Below are positions 35,904 to 43,539 of a DNA stretch of 64,000 nucleotides, piece by piece. The notes under the pieces are model-generated. The model saw only the letters and a list, made by a program, of their open reading frames with translations, searched no databases and had not been told where the DNA came from. Every line of letters starts with the position of its first letter. The stretch's first letter is position 1. This DNA comes from Rhodobacteraceae bacterium (ex Bugula neritina AB1) (lineage in GTDB: Bacteria > Pseudomonadota > Alphaproteobacteria > Rhodobacterales > Rhodobacteraceae). The stretch is from contig MDLF01000086.1 of NCBI GenBank assembly GCA_001730095.1, positions 62,001 to 126,000 on the forward strand, given 5' to 3'. Position numbers and translations under genes: made by a program.

Positions 35904-37268
35904 ATGCAGCAGATATCCACGCGCAAGCGGATCTGGGGATGGTGGTTCTTTGACTGGGCCAGCCAGCCCTATCACACGCTGCTGGTCACCTTTGTCTTCA
36001 GCCCCTTCTTTGCGGCTGTTGCGGCGGATTACTTTCTGGGCCAGGGAATGGAGGGCGAGGCTGCCAAGGCCCAAGCCCAGACCATCTGGTCGCTGTGCCT
36101 GACGGTCACAGGTCTGATTATCGGCTTTGGCGCACCGTTCATGGGGGCGCTGGCTGATATCTCCGGACGGCGGCGGCCATGGATCATCCTGTTCTCCCTG
36201 ATGTACGTGCTGGGCGCAGGCGGGCTATGGTTCATGGATCCTGCAGGCAGCAACCTGTGGTGGATGCTGATCAGCTTTGGCCTGGGTTTCATCGGCGCGG
36301 AATACGCGCTGATCTTCGTCAACGCGCAGCTTCCGTCGCTGACGGGGAAGGATGACGCAGGCGAGATCTCCGGCTCGGGCTTTGCCTTCGGTTACCTTGG
36401 CGGTGTGATAGCCTTGTTCATCATGCTTCTGCTGTTTGTGGAGCAGGCCAGCGGCAAAACACTCGTCGGCCTCAGCCCGCTATTCGGCCTGGATGCAGAG
36501 GCTCGTGAAGGCACCCGCGCCGTCGGCCCCTTCACCGCGCTGTGGTTCGCTGTTTTCATGATCCCCTATTTCCTATGGGTGCGCGAAGGGCGGTCCACCG
36601 GCCAGCGCGGCACCGTGGCGCAAGCGGTGGCTCTGGTCCTTCAATCGGTGAAAAACCTGCGCAACCGGGTAAGCCTGGCAAGTTACCTGGGATCGTCCAT
36701 GCTGTACCGGGACGCGCTGAACGGGCTTTACGGATTTGGCGGCGTCTATGCCAAGCTGGTTCTAGGCTGGGAGATCACCCTGATCGGCATCTTCGGCATT
36801 GTGGCCGCCCTGGCAGCCACCCTGTTCTGCTGGCTTGGAGGCAAGGCAGACCGCAGGCATGGGCCGAAACCGGTGATCATCATCTCTATCTTGGTGCTAA
36901 GCTTTGTCTGCCTGACCATTGTCAGCATGACCCGCGAACATATCTACGGCATTCCTCTTTCAGCAGGCTCGACACTGCCGGACGCCGTGTTCTTTGGCTG
37001 CGGCGTGCTGATCGGCGGCTTCGGCGGCATCCTGCAATCCACAAGCCGCACACTGATGGTGCGCCACACCGACCCTGCCAAAGCAACCGAGAGCTTTGGG
37101 CTGTATGGGCTTTCGGGCCGCGCCACCGCGTTTCTGGCGCCGATGCTGATCGGCGTTGCAACAACTGTCACCGGCAGCGCCCGGCTGGGGATCACCCCGG
37201 TCATCGGCCTGTTTCTGATCGGATTGGTACTGTTATTCTGGGTTCAAGGAGAAGGAGATCAGGGTTGA
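35904..37268 (+). CDS. MFS transporter, UMF1/Atg22-like family
   Basis: This 454-residue protein has about 12 hydrophobic segments and opens with RIWGWWFFDWASQPYHTLLVTFVFSPFFA, the FDWA/S signature of the UMF1 (vacuole effluxer Atg22-like) family. The internal motif DISGRRRPWIILFS is the MFS loop. The substrates of bacterial members are unknown; efflux of small metabolites is usually suggested. It is translationally coupled to mepA by a TTGA overlap at 37265-37268, which suggests a shared role at the envelope, though this is inference. Confidence 0.88.
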   Translation: MQQISTRKRIWGWWFFDWASQPYHTLLVTFVFSPFFAAVAADYFLGQGMEGEAAKAQAQTIWSLCLTVTGLIIGFGAPFMGALADISGRRRPWIILFSLMYVLGAGGLWFMDPAGSNLWWMLISFGLGFIGAEYALIFVNAQLPSLTGKDDAGEISGSGFAFGYLGGVIALFIMLLLFVEQASGKTLVGLSPLFGLDAEAREGTRAVGPFTALWFAVFMIPYFLWVREGRSTGQRGTVAQAVALVLQSVKNLRNRVSLASYLGSSMLYRDALNGLYGFGGVYAKLVLGWEITLIGIFGIVAALAATLFCWLGGKADRRHGPKPVIIISILVLSFVCLTIVSMTREHIYGIPLSAGSTLPDAVFFGCGVLIGGFGGILQSTSRTLMVRHTDPAKATESFGLYGLSGRATAFLAPMLIGVATTVTGSARLGITPVIGLFLIGLVLLFWVQGEGDQG

Positions 37269-38134
37269 GACTGTTACTAGCCATCTGTCTGGCAGTTGCG
37301 GGACTGGCTGTCCCGGCAAGCGCGCAAACCCCCGCCAAGGCGCTGTTCGGAGCCAAACCCAGCGCCTCGCAGCAGAAACCGGCACCGTTCGGCTCCTATG
37401 CCAAGGGCTGCGTGGCCGGCGCAGAACAGTTGCCGGAGACCGGCCCCACCTGGCAGGCGATGCGGCTCAGCCGCAACCGCAACTGGGGCCATCCTGCGGC
37501 AATCGATTTCGTCAAGGACCTAAGCCGCGTGGCCGCGAAACAGCGCGGCTGGAAAGGGCTTTACATCGGGGATATCAGCCAGCCACGCGGCGGGCCGATG
37601 CTGTCGGGCCACCGCAGCCATCAGATCGGCCTGGACATCGACATCTGGATGCGCCCGCCCGACCGGCTGAACCTCAGCCGCAATGCACGTGAAAACATCT
37701 CCTCGATCTCCATGCGCCGGGCCAAGGGCGCCTATGTGAACAGCAGTTGGACCCGGGCCCACCACGAGGTTCTGAAGGCGGCGGCACAGGACAAGCGGGT
37801 GGCGCGGATCTTTGTTTTTCCCGGCGCCAAAGTGCAGATGTGCAACGACGAAAAGGGCGACCGCCGCTGGCTGCGCAAGATCCGGCCCTGGTGGGGGCAC
37901 CACTATCATTTTCATGTGCGGCTCAACTGCCCGCGCGGTGCCCGCGGCTGTGTTGACCAGGACCCGCCGCCGCGCGGTGACGGCTGCGCCGATGCCCAGC
38001 GCTGGGTCAACGACATTCTGAACCCGCCGCCGCCAAAACCGGTTGACCCGAACGCGCCAAAGCCTAAACCACGGCGGGACTACACCCTTTCGGACCTGCC
38101 CAAGCAATGCGCCGCTGTTCTGCAATCAAACTGA
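37265..38134 (+). CDS. mepA: Penicillin-insensitive murein endopeptidase
   Basis: This 289-residue periplasmic LAS metallopeptidase cuts D-Ala-meso-DAP crosslinks. A signal peptide (about 1-20, ending ASA-Q) precedes the domain. Zinc ligands are in SGHRSHQIGLDIDIW (His119, Asp126) and the C-terminal WGHHYHFHVRL motif. The Cys residues typical of MepA are present. The C-terminal tail is Pro/Lys rich. The start codon is TTG at 37265, overlapping the TGA of the MFS gene. AAGGAGA lies 8 bases upstream, and no better ATG gives a signal peptide. The next gene overlaps its last 28 bases. Confidence 0.94.
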   Translation: MRLLLAICLAVAGLAVPASAQTPAKALFGAKPSASQQKPAPFGSYAKGCVAGAEQLPETGPTWQAMRLSRNRNWGHPAAIDFVKDLSRVAAKQRGWKGLYIGDISQPRGGPMLSGHRSHQIGLDIDIWMRPPDRLNLSRNARENISSISMRRAKGAYVNSSWTRAHHEVLKAAAQDKRVARIFVFPGAKVQMCNDEKGDRRWLRKIRPWWGHHYHFHVRLNCPRGARGCVDQDPPPRGDGCADAQRWVNDILNPPPPKPVDPNAPKPKPRRDYTLSDLPKQCAAVLQSN

Positions 38135-39018
38135 TCCTGGCAGCCGCCGCAGCCGCCGGCCTGGCGGCAGCGGGCTATGCGGCCAGCCGTCCGCAGCCGG
38201 CGCAAGACAAGGCGCAGTATCTGGGCAGTTACACCTGGACCGTGAAACAGCCCTGGTTCGGCGGCTTTTCAGCGCTGAAGATCACCGATGGCGGTCGCGC
38301 CATGGTGGTGCTCAGCGACAGGGCCACTTTGGTCACCACCAGCATCCAGCGCAATCAAGGCCGGATTTCCGGGGTAACTGCGCATACTGCGCATGGGCTG
38401 CGCGCCTCAACCGGCAAGACATTGACCGGGTTTGCAGGCGACAGCGAGGGCCTGGCCATCGCCCCGGATGGCAGCCGCTACATCTCCTTTGAAGGCTCTG
38501 CGCGGGTGGCCCGTTACCACCGACCTGACGGCCGCGCCAAAGTGCTGCCGCGGCCCAAGGCGTTCCGCAAGCTGCCCCGCAACAAGTCGCTGGAGACCCT
38601 GGCGATCGACGCCCGCAGCCGGCTCTACACACTGCCCGAGCGTGCCTATGACAAAGACGGGCAAATCCCGGTCTGGCGCTGGAATGGACGGCGCTGGTCC
38701 CGCCCCTTCAGCCTGCCGCCACGCGGTGGCTTTCTGCCGGTGGACGCGGATTTCGGCCCCTCCGGGCGGTTCTACCTGCTGGAACGCGACCTGACCCTGC
38801 TCGGCTTTCGCACCCGGCTGCGCCGCTGGGACATCACCCCTGACGGTCCCGCAAATGAAACCATCTTGCTGCAAACCGGGCCAGGCACCCATGACAATCT
38901 GGAAGGGTTGTCGGTCTGGACCGACGATAGCGGCGGCCTGCGCGCCACCATGGTGTCGGATGACAATTTCCTGTCGCTGCAACGCACGGAACTGGTCGAA
39001 TACGCCCTGCCCCGCTGA
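38107..39018 (+). CDS. Exported phytase-like (esterase-like activity of phytase) domain protein
   Basis: This 303-residue protein has an N-terminal signal sequence (AIKLILAAAAAAGLAAAGYA) and a beta-propeller-like domain with repeated motifs GDSEGLAIAPDGSRYISFEG, LETLAIDARSRLYTLPE and FYLLERDLTLLGFRTRL. It matches the esterase-like-activity-of-phytase family, whose members act on phosphate or carboxylic esters in the periplasm; the substrate is not known. The start overlaps the last 28 bases of mepA in another frame, so the two are likely cotranscribed. Repeat copy D follows the gene. Confidence 0.82.
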   Translation: MRRCSAIKLILAAAAAAGLAAAGYAASRPQPAQDKAQYLGSYTWTVKQPWFGGFSALKITDGGRAMVVLSDRATLVTTSIQRNQGRISGVTAHTAHGLRASTGKTLTGFAGDSEGLAIAPDGSRYISFEGSARVARYHRPDGRAKVLPRPKAFRKLPRNKSLETLAIDARSRLYTLPERAYDKDGQIPVWRWNGRRWSRPFSLPPRGGFLPVDADFGPSGRFYLLERDLTLLGFRTRLRRWDITPDGPANETILLQTGPGTHDNLEGLSVWTDDSGGLRATMVSDDNFLSLQRTELVEYALPR

Positions 39019-39029
39019 CATCCGCACCC

Positions 39030-39107
39030 GCGCCGCGCAGCGGCGCCATGCCCAACCGCAAGGGCGCCTTCTGCGAAGGCACCCGGCGCGGGCGGGAGCC
39101 TCCCGCC
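39030..39107 (+). repeat. Two-hairpin palindromic repeat, copy D
   Basis: The first hairpin is GCGCCGC/GCGGCGC (39030-39036 with 39040-39046). CATGCCCAAC follows. The second hairpin is GCCTTC/GAAGGC (39066-39071 with 39075-39080). The terminal GGGCGGGAG (39090-39098) here pairs with a following TCCCGCCC to make a third hairpin. It lies between two co-directional genes. Confidence 0.75.
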
Positions 39108-39216
39108 CTCAGGGCCAGCCCCGGATCCTTGCCAGGCGGCCAATGCCGGGATAAAGAGGCCGATCAATCCTGCTGCGGGCCTGCCCCTCGCAGCCCCGCA
39201 AAAACGGATCCCGCGC

Positions 39217-39852
39217 ATGACCCGCACGAATATTCCCGGCATTCTTGCCATGGCCGCCGTCGTTGTTGCCTCCAACGTCCTGGTTCAGTTCCTGTTCGGA
39301 AACTGGCTGACCTGGGGCGCCTTCACCTATCCGGTGGCCTTCCTCGTCACCGATGTGATGAACCGCGTCTACGGCGCAGGTGCCGCACGCAAGGTGGTGG
39401 CAGCCGGTTTCACAACCGGCGTGGTCTGCTCGCTCATCGGCACCCAAATCATGCTCGAGGGCGATGGCTTCACCTATCCTGCAGTGACGCTGCGCATCGC
39501 ACTCGGCTCTGGCCTGGCGTTCCTGACCGCACAGATGCTGGATGTCGCCATTTTCTCAGCCCTGCGCGACGGTGCGTGGTGGCGGGCGCCGCTGGCTTCG
39601 ACCCTGATCGGCTCCTCGGTGGATACCGCGATCTTCTTTACCGTCGCCTTTTCCCTCTCACTGACCTGGATCGAACCGGCAAATGATGTGTCTTGGGCAG
39701 GGGATATGCTGCCGCTGATCGGACAGGGCCCTGTGATGCCTTACTGGGTCTCGCTGGCATTTGCCGATTGGCTGGTGAAACTGGCGCTTGCATTGCTTGC
39801 GCTTGTGCCCTTCCGCATCATCGTGCGTAAGCTCTCCGTAAAGACCACATGA
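39217..39852 (+). CDS. yhhQ: Queuosine precursor transporter (YhhQ / VUT family)
   Basis: This 211-residue inner-membrane protein has six hydrophobic segments and the family motifs SNVLVQFLF, TYPVAFLVTDVMNRVYG, and a C-terminal ALLALVPFRIIV. VUT-1 proteins import the 7-deazaguanine queuine precursors preQ0/preQ1, used for tRNA modification. The length is typical. No queue-pathway gene is adjacent. Upstream is repeat copy D. Downstream, after 70 bases, is a short structured transcript with its own promoter. Confidence 0.9.
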   Translation: MTRTNIPGILAMAAVVVASNVLVQFLFGNWLTWGAFTYPVAFLVTDVMNRVYGAGAARKVVAAGFTTGVVCSLIGTQIMLEGDGFTYPAVTLRIALGSGLAFLTAQMLDVAIFSALRDGAWWRAPLASTLIGSSVDTAIFFTVAFSLSLTWIEPANDVSWAGDMLPLIGQGPVMPYWVSLAFADWLVKLALALLALVPFRIIVRKLSVKTT

Positions 39853-39859
39853 TTTTGTT

Positions 39860-39887
39860 TTGACATTAACCGAATCTGTGGCAGGCT
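39860..39887 (+). promoter_or_regulatory. Promoter of the yhhQ-arfB intergenic transcript
   Basis: TTGACA at 39860-39865 is a perfect -35 box, and CAGGCT at 39882-39887 is 16 bases away. The -10 is weak, as often in alphaproteobacteria. It lies just after the yhhQ stop (39852) and so would drive a separate RNA beginning near 39894. Confidence 0.45.
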
Positions 39888-39922
39888 GAGTTCACACGAA
39901 ACATTCAGAAAGGAGGTGCCCA

Positions 39923-40000
39923 TTGTCTAGAGAAGCTATGGAGAGCAGTGCCGGAACAGTTCAGAAGATGTGCGGCCGAGGCAGCCCTTGGCGCGTATAG
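39923..40000 (+). CDS. 25-residue small ORF (possible leader peptide)
   Basis: The frame starts with TTG and has the very strong ribosome binding site AAAGGAGGTG with good spacing. The peptide begins MSREAMESS and ends CGRGSPWRV. It is not a known protein to me. Its last codons coincide with the hairpin at 39975-39992, so the sequence may be constrained by RNA structure and not by protein function. The ribosome binding site is complementary to a segment 110 bases downstream, and the ORF ends 50 bases before a terminator; the layout is that of a leader peptide. Confidence 0.4.
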   Translation: MSREAMESSAGTVQKMCGRGSPWRV

Positions 40001-40049
40001 ATCACTGAATTGGTGCTGACCTAACCGGTGCACCTCCTATCATCTCGAA

Positions 40050-40087
40050 GGGCTGTTCCCCGCGTGTGGAACAGCCCTTTCGATTTT
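40050..40087 (+). terminator. Intrinsic terminator before arfB
   Basis: A perfect 10-bp stem GGGCTGTTCC/GGAACAGCCC (40050-40059 with 40068-40077) has an 8-base loop, followed by TTTCGATTTT. It lies 30 bases before the arfB start codon, so it either ends the upstream RNA or attenuates arfB. Confidence 0.85.
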
Positions 40088-40116
40088 AAGACGGCCTTCC
40101 TTAATCCGCTGCATCC

Positions 40117-40536
40117 ATGATCCGCATCAACGAACAAATTACCCTGCAGGACTGGGAAATAACCGAAAGCTTCATCCGCTCTTCGGGTCCCGGCGGGCAG
40201 AATGTGAACAAGGTGGCGACCGCCGTTGAACTGCGGTTCGAGGCCGCCCGCTCGCCAGCCTTGACGCCTGCGGTCAAATCGCGGCTGAAACGGCTGGCAG
40301 GACGGCGCTGGACCAAAGAAGGCGCCATCATCCTGCAATGCGACGAAACCCGCTCGCAGCAAAGAAACCGCGAGATTGTGCAGGAACGGCTGGCGGAGCT
40401 TGTGCGCAAGGCGCTGGTGGCTCCCAAACGGCGCATTGCCACCAAACCCACCCGAGGCTCGGTCAGGCGGCGGCTCGACGCCAAGAAACAGCGCGGCGAC
40501 CTGAAAGCGACGCGCGGTAAGATCGACCCTGATTGA
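40117..40536 (+). CDS. arfB: Alternative ribosome-rescue factor ArfB (peptidyl-tRNA hydrolase)
   Basis: This 139-residue protein frees ribosomes stalled on truncated mRNA. The class I release-factor domain has the GGQ motif in SSGPGGQNVNKVAT (Gly26-Gly27-Gln28). The C-terminal tail is basic (KKQRGDLKATRGK) and inserts into the empty mRNA channel, as in the E. coli homologue. The family assignment is firm. Its start is 30 bases after an intrinsic terminator and it has no obvious ribosome binding site, which suggests readthrough or a weak promoter of its own. Confidence 0.95.
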   Translation: MIRINEQITLQDWEITESFIRSSGPGGQNVNKVATAVELRFEAARSPALTPAVKSRLKRLAGRRWTKEGAIILQCDETRSQQRNREIVQERLAELVRKALVAPKRRIATKPTRGSVRRRLDAKKQRGDLKATRGKIDPD

Positions 40537-40599
40537 ACTGGGATTGCGCAGTGCTTCTGCCCGGCCCATGCTGACACCAAACAGGACGGGAGGGAAATC

Positions 40600-41346
40600 A
40601 TGCGGCTGGACGGAAAGACCGCCATTGTGACCGGCGGCGCCTCAGGCTTTGGCGCAGGCATCACGCGCAAGTTCCTGGCAGAAGGCGCCCGAGTGATGAT
40701 TGCCGATATCAACGGCGCCGCGGCAGAGGCGATGGCAGCAGAGCTGGGCAGCGAGGCGATTGCGCAGACCGTCGATGTATCGGATGGCCCTTCGGTCAAC
40801 GCAATGGCAGAGGCGGCGCTGGCCGCATTCGGCCAGCTGGATATCCTTGTGAACAACGCAGGCGTCACCCATCTGCCCAGTCCTCTGGAGGAGATCAGCG
40901 AGGCGGATTTCGATCGCGTGCTGGGGGTGAATGTCAAATCCGTCTACCTGACTGCCCGCGCCCTGGTGCCCCACTTGAAAGCAAACAGGGCGGGCGCGAT
41001 CCTCAATGTCGCCTCCACCGCAGGCGTCTCGCCACGCCCCAACCTCAACTGGTACAATGCCTCCAAGGGCTGGATGATCACCGCCACCAAGACCATGGCG
41101 GTGGAACTGGCGCCGCACGGCGTGCGGGTCAATGCGATCAACCCGGTCGCCGGGGAAACGCCGCTGCTGAAATCCTTCATGGGCGAGGACACCCCGGAAG
41201 TGCGCGCCAAGTTCCTGTCGACCATCCCGATCGGCCGGTTTTCCACGCCAGAGGACATGGGCAATGTTGCCTGTTTCCTGTGTTCGGACGAGGCCAGCAT
41301 GGTCACTGGCGTCGCCATGGAAGTGGACGGAGGCCGCTGCATATGA
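40600..41346 (+). CDS. SDR-family oxidoreductase
   Basis: This 248-residue short-chain dehydrogenase has the cofactor motif TGGASGFGAG (residues about 11-20), NNAG (VNNAGVTH), the catalytic Ser in VASTAG and YNASK. The acidic residue after beta-2 (MIADINGAA) favours NAD over NADP. The substrate is unknown; the closest type is 3-oxoacyl-ACP reductase/glucose dehydrogenase-like. The stop overlaps the cupin gene start (ATGA), so they form a coupled pair. Confidence 0.92.
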   Translation: MRLDGKTAIVTGGASGFGAGITRKFLAEGARVMIADINGAAAEAMAAELGSEAIAQTVDVSDGPSVNAMAEAALAAFGQLDILVNNAGVTHLPSPLEEISEADFDRVLGVNVKSVYLTARALVPHLKANRAGAILNVASTAGVSPRPNLNWYNASKGWMITATKTMAVELAPHGVRVNAINPVAGETPLLKSFMGEDTPEVRAKFLSTIPIGRFSTPEDMGNVACFLCSDEASMVTGVAMEVDGGRCI

Positions 41347-41696
41347 GACCCGTGAACCTGGCAGAGAAACTGGCGATGTTTGACAGCCATTGGGATCCGC
41401 ATGTGGTGGCGGAATACAATGGAAACGACGTGATGGTGGTGAAGTTCCAGGGAGAATTTCCCTTTCACAGTCACCCGGACACCGATGATTTCTTTCTGGT
41501 GCTCGAAGGGGAGATGGTGATGGATATCGCAGGAGAGCCGCCCCGGCCCGTGCGTGCCGGTGAATTATTCGTGGTCCCCAAAGGCGTCAGCCACCGCCCC
41601 CGCGCCGAACAGGAATGCAAGGTACTGCTGATTGAACCGAAGGGTGAGCCGAACACAGGAGACGCAGCAACCGCCGCACCAAAGCCGCGGATCTGA
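41343..41696 (+). CDS. Small cupin-domain protein
   Basis: This 117-residue single-domain cupin has the two motifs FPFHSHPDTDDFFLVLEGEM (His-x-His and Glu metal ligands) and GELFVVPKGVSHRP (third histidine). It is a likely metal-dependent isomerase, dioxygenase or sensor; the exact role is not visible. The ATG at 41343 overlaps the SDR stop codon, so the two products probably act in the same conversion. The tail (about 100-117) is disordered. Confidence 0.88.
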   Translation: MRPVNLAEKLAMFDSHWDPHVVAEYNGNDVMVVKFQGEFPFHSHPDTDDFFLVLEGEMVMDIAGEPPRPVRAGELFVVPKGVSHRPRAEQECKVLLIEPKGEPNTGDAATAAPKPRI

Positions 41697-41705
41697 CCCC
41701 GCCTT

Positions 41706-41726
41706 TTCATCTTTCTTCAAATACTC
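41706..41726 (+). repeat. Short dispersed repeat, copy 2
   Basis: TTCATCTTTC, TT, CAAATACTC directly follows the cupin stop codon and is followed by CCGCCGGAGG. It matches copies at 1849-1869 and 56200-56220. Confidence 0.65.
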
Positions 41727-41780
41727 CCGCCGGAGGCCGCGCGCGCCAGCGCGCATCAAACAGGAAAAGGATTGCTTCCC

Positions 41781-42803
41781 ATGCATCCCGGCCCCAGAAA
41801 CCTGATCACCGATGTGCCGGGCATTCTTGTCGGCAATGCGCAGGATGCAGTGCTGAAATCCGGCACCACGGTGCTGACCGCGAACAAACCCTTTACCGCT
41901 TCGGTGCATGTGATGGGCGGCGCGCCCGGCACCCGGGAGACCGATCTGCTGGCGCCGGACAAATCGGCGGCAAAGATTGATGCCCTTGTCCTGTCCGGCG
42001 GCTCTGCTTTCGGGCTGGATGCCTGCTCCGGGGTGATGGACGGGCTGCATGACGCGGGCCGCGGCTTTCCGGTCGGCCCGGTGCGGGTTCCGCTGGTGCC
42101 CGGCGCCATCCTGTTTGATCTGCTGAACGGCGGAGACAAGGGCTGGGCAAAGAACCCATACCGCGCCCTTGGCCGCGTGGCGTTCGAGGCGGCAGGCCCG
42201 GATTTTGCGTTGGGCACTGAAGGCGCCGGCACCGGCGCCACTACCGCCATGCTGAAAGGCGGGCTGGGATCTGCCTCGCTGGTGCTTGAAAATGGCGCCA
42301 CCGTGGGTGCACTGGTTGCGGCCAATCCGCTGGGCGCCGTTACCACCCCGGGTGAGCGGCATTTCTGGGCCGCGCCGTTTGAAATTGGCGATGAGTTCGG
42401 CGCGATCGGACCGGATGGGGCTGCCGGGCTGGGCCGCAACCTGCAAAGCCGCAAGATCGCCGCGATTCAAAAACTGGGCGGCGCATCGCTGCCACCGGAA
42501 CGGGCCAACACCACCATTGCCATCGTGGCCACCGATGCGGCACTCAGCAAGGCACAATGCCAACGGATAGCAATTGCCGCACATGATGGCATCGGCCGCG
42601 CCATTGTTCCGGCCCATACCCCCGGAGACGGAGATCTGGTTTTTGCCGCCAGCAGCGGCAGCCGCCAGTTGGACACCCCTGAACAAGAATTGGCGCAGAT
42701 CGGACATGCAGCGTCGCTGTGCCTGACCCGCGCCATTGCCCGCGCCATCTATCACGCCCGGCCGGAACCCGGCGATCTGTTGCCCTGTTGGCGCCCCCGC
42801 TGA
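41781..42803 (+). CDS. P1-family (S58) peptidase, DmpA-like
   Basis: This 340-residue protein belongs to the P1 (DmpA / S58) family of N-terminal-nucleophile aminopeptidases that process themselves. Signatures are NLITDVPGILVGNAQD, GGAPGTRETDLL, LSGGSAFGLDA, GTEGAGTGATTAMLKGGLGSAS and ANTTIAIVATDA, where the chain is normally cut before the Thr/Ser nucleophile. The natural substrate is unknown. AAAGGA lies 9 bases before the ATG at 41781; a TTG at 41772 is less likely. It may be transcribed with the SDR and cupin genes 84 bases upstream. Confidence 0.9.
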   Translation: MHPGPRNLITDVPGILVGNAQDAVLKSGTTVLTANKPFTASVHVMGGAPGTRETDLLAPDKSAAKIDALVLSGGSAFGLDACSGVMDGLHDAGRGFPVGPVRVPLVPGAILFDLLNGGDKGWAKNPYRALGRVAFEAAGPDFALGTEGAGTGATTAMLKGGLGSASLVLENGATVGALVAANPLGAVTTPGERHFWAAPFEIGDEFGAIGPDGAAGLGRNLQSRKIAAIQKLGGASLPPERANTTIAIVATDAALSKAQCQRIAIAAHDGIGRAIVPAHTPGDGDLVFAASSGSRQLDTPEQELAQIGHAASLCLTRAIARAIYHARPEPGDLLPCWRPR

Positions 42804-42829
42804 CGCGCTGCGGCTTCCTGCCAGAACTT

Positions 42830-42843
42830 TGACGCGCGTCAAA
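42830..42843. promoter_or_regulatory. FNR/Crp-type palindrome upstream of cytochrome c gene
   Basis: TTGACGCGCGTCAA fits TTGA-N6-TCAA and is part of a 16-base perfect palindrome (42829-42844). It matches FnrL/DNR-type oxygen- or NO-responsive sites. A TTGACA -35 box begins at 42852. It lies 70 bases before the cytochrome start. Confidence 0.6.
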
Positions 42844-42912
42844 CTGCCGGTTGACACCAGATGCTATTGAACCATGAGTTACACCTGCCAACTCAATACT
42901 GGAGCAAGCAAT

Positions 42913-43386
42913 ATGAAACGTCTTGTGACCGCCGCCTTTGTCGGCCTCCTCGCAGCCCCCGCCTTTGCCGAAGGCGATCCGGCCAAGGGCGAGAAAGGGT
43001 TCAACAAGTGCAAATCCTGCCACACCGTCACCTCGGATACCGGCGATGTTATCGTCAAGGGCGGCAGGACAGGCCCGAATCTGTGGGGCCTTGCCGGCCG
43101 TGCAGCAGGCGCCGTCGACGGCTTCAAGTACAGCGCTGATCTGCTTGCCGCCGGCGAAGCGGGGCTGGTTTGGAACGAAGAGAGTTTCATCGCCTTTGCC
43201 GCCGACCCCAAGAAGTTCCTGCAGGCGGAAACCGGAAACTCCAAGGCGAAGTCGAAAATGTCTTTCCGCCTGAAAAAAGGCGGCGAGGATATCTATGCCT
43301 TCCTGGCCAGCCACGGTCCAGCCCCGGCTGAAGAATCGGCAGCCGAGGAAGCAGCGGCGGAAGCAACTGAAGCCGCATCTGAGTAA
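42913..43386 (+). CDS. Exported cytochrome c (c2/c550-like)
   Basis: This 157-residue periplasmic electron carrier has a signal peptide (about 1-19, ending AFA-E), the heme motif CKSCH (Cys31, Cys34, His35) and the axial Met in SKMSF. The insertion pattern GGRTGPNLWGLAGRAAG is typical of class I cytochrome c2. An Ala/Glu-rich C-terminal tail of about 25 residues is unusual and may be a charged docking or disordered segment. GGAG at 42901-42904 supports the ATG at 42913. It is preceded by an FNR-type palindrome and followed by an intrinsic terminator. Confidence 0.92.
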   Translation: MKRLVTAAFVGLLAAPAFAEGDPAKGEKGFNKCKSCHTVTSDTGDVIVKGGRTGPNLWGLAGRAAGAVDGFKYSADLLAAGEAGLVWNEESFIAFAADPKKFLQAETGNSKAKSKMSFRLKKGGEDIYAFLASHGPAPAEESAAEEAAAEATEAASE

Positions 43387-43413
43387 TAGCGCGCCATTTG
43401 CAGGACCCACAGC

Positions 43414-43442
43414 AAGGCCGCGGCATTTTCGCCGCGGCTTTT
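43414..43442 (+). terminator. Intrinsic terminator of the cytochrome c gene
   Basis: An 8-bp stem GCCGCGGC/GCCGCGGC (43417-43424 with 43431-43438, loop ATTTTC) is extended by A-T pairs and followed by TTTTC. It is 28 bases after the stop codon. Confidence 0.8.
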
Positions 43443-43539
43443 CGCGTAATTGCTTTCCCGCACATCAGAGGCTAGCGGTGGTTGCCAAAGGTTTCCAATT
43501 GCGGCATGCCGCAGCATTCACGACCGTCACGGATACAGT

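Larger units (their letters stand above)
39894..40087 (+). ncRNA. Predicted structured leader RNA or small RNA upstream of arfB
   Basis: The transcript runs from the predicted promoter to an intrinsic terminator. AGGAGGTGC (39911-39919) is perfectly complementary to GCACCTCCT (40030-40038). An internal hairpin GCCGAGG/CCTTGGC (39975-39981 with 39986-39992) lies between them. GCACCTCCT also resembles the 3' end of 16S rRNA (the anti-Shine-Dalgarno), so it can mask ribosome binding sites. It could be a cis-acting attenuator of arfB or a trans-acting anti-SD sRNA. I do not recognise a described family. Confidence 0.45.

Noticed and set aside
39019..39216. preQ1 riboswitch before yhhQ
   Set aside because: The region holds repeat copy D and no preQ1-type pseudoknot (short stem-loop with an A-rich tail) next to the ribosome binding site.
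40117..40536. Classical release factor (prfA/prfB) in place of arfB
   Set aside because: The protein is far too short and lacks the codon-recognition domain; GGQ plus the basic tail is the ArfB layout.
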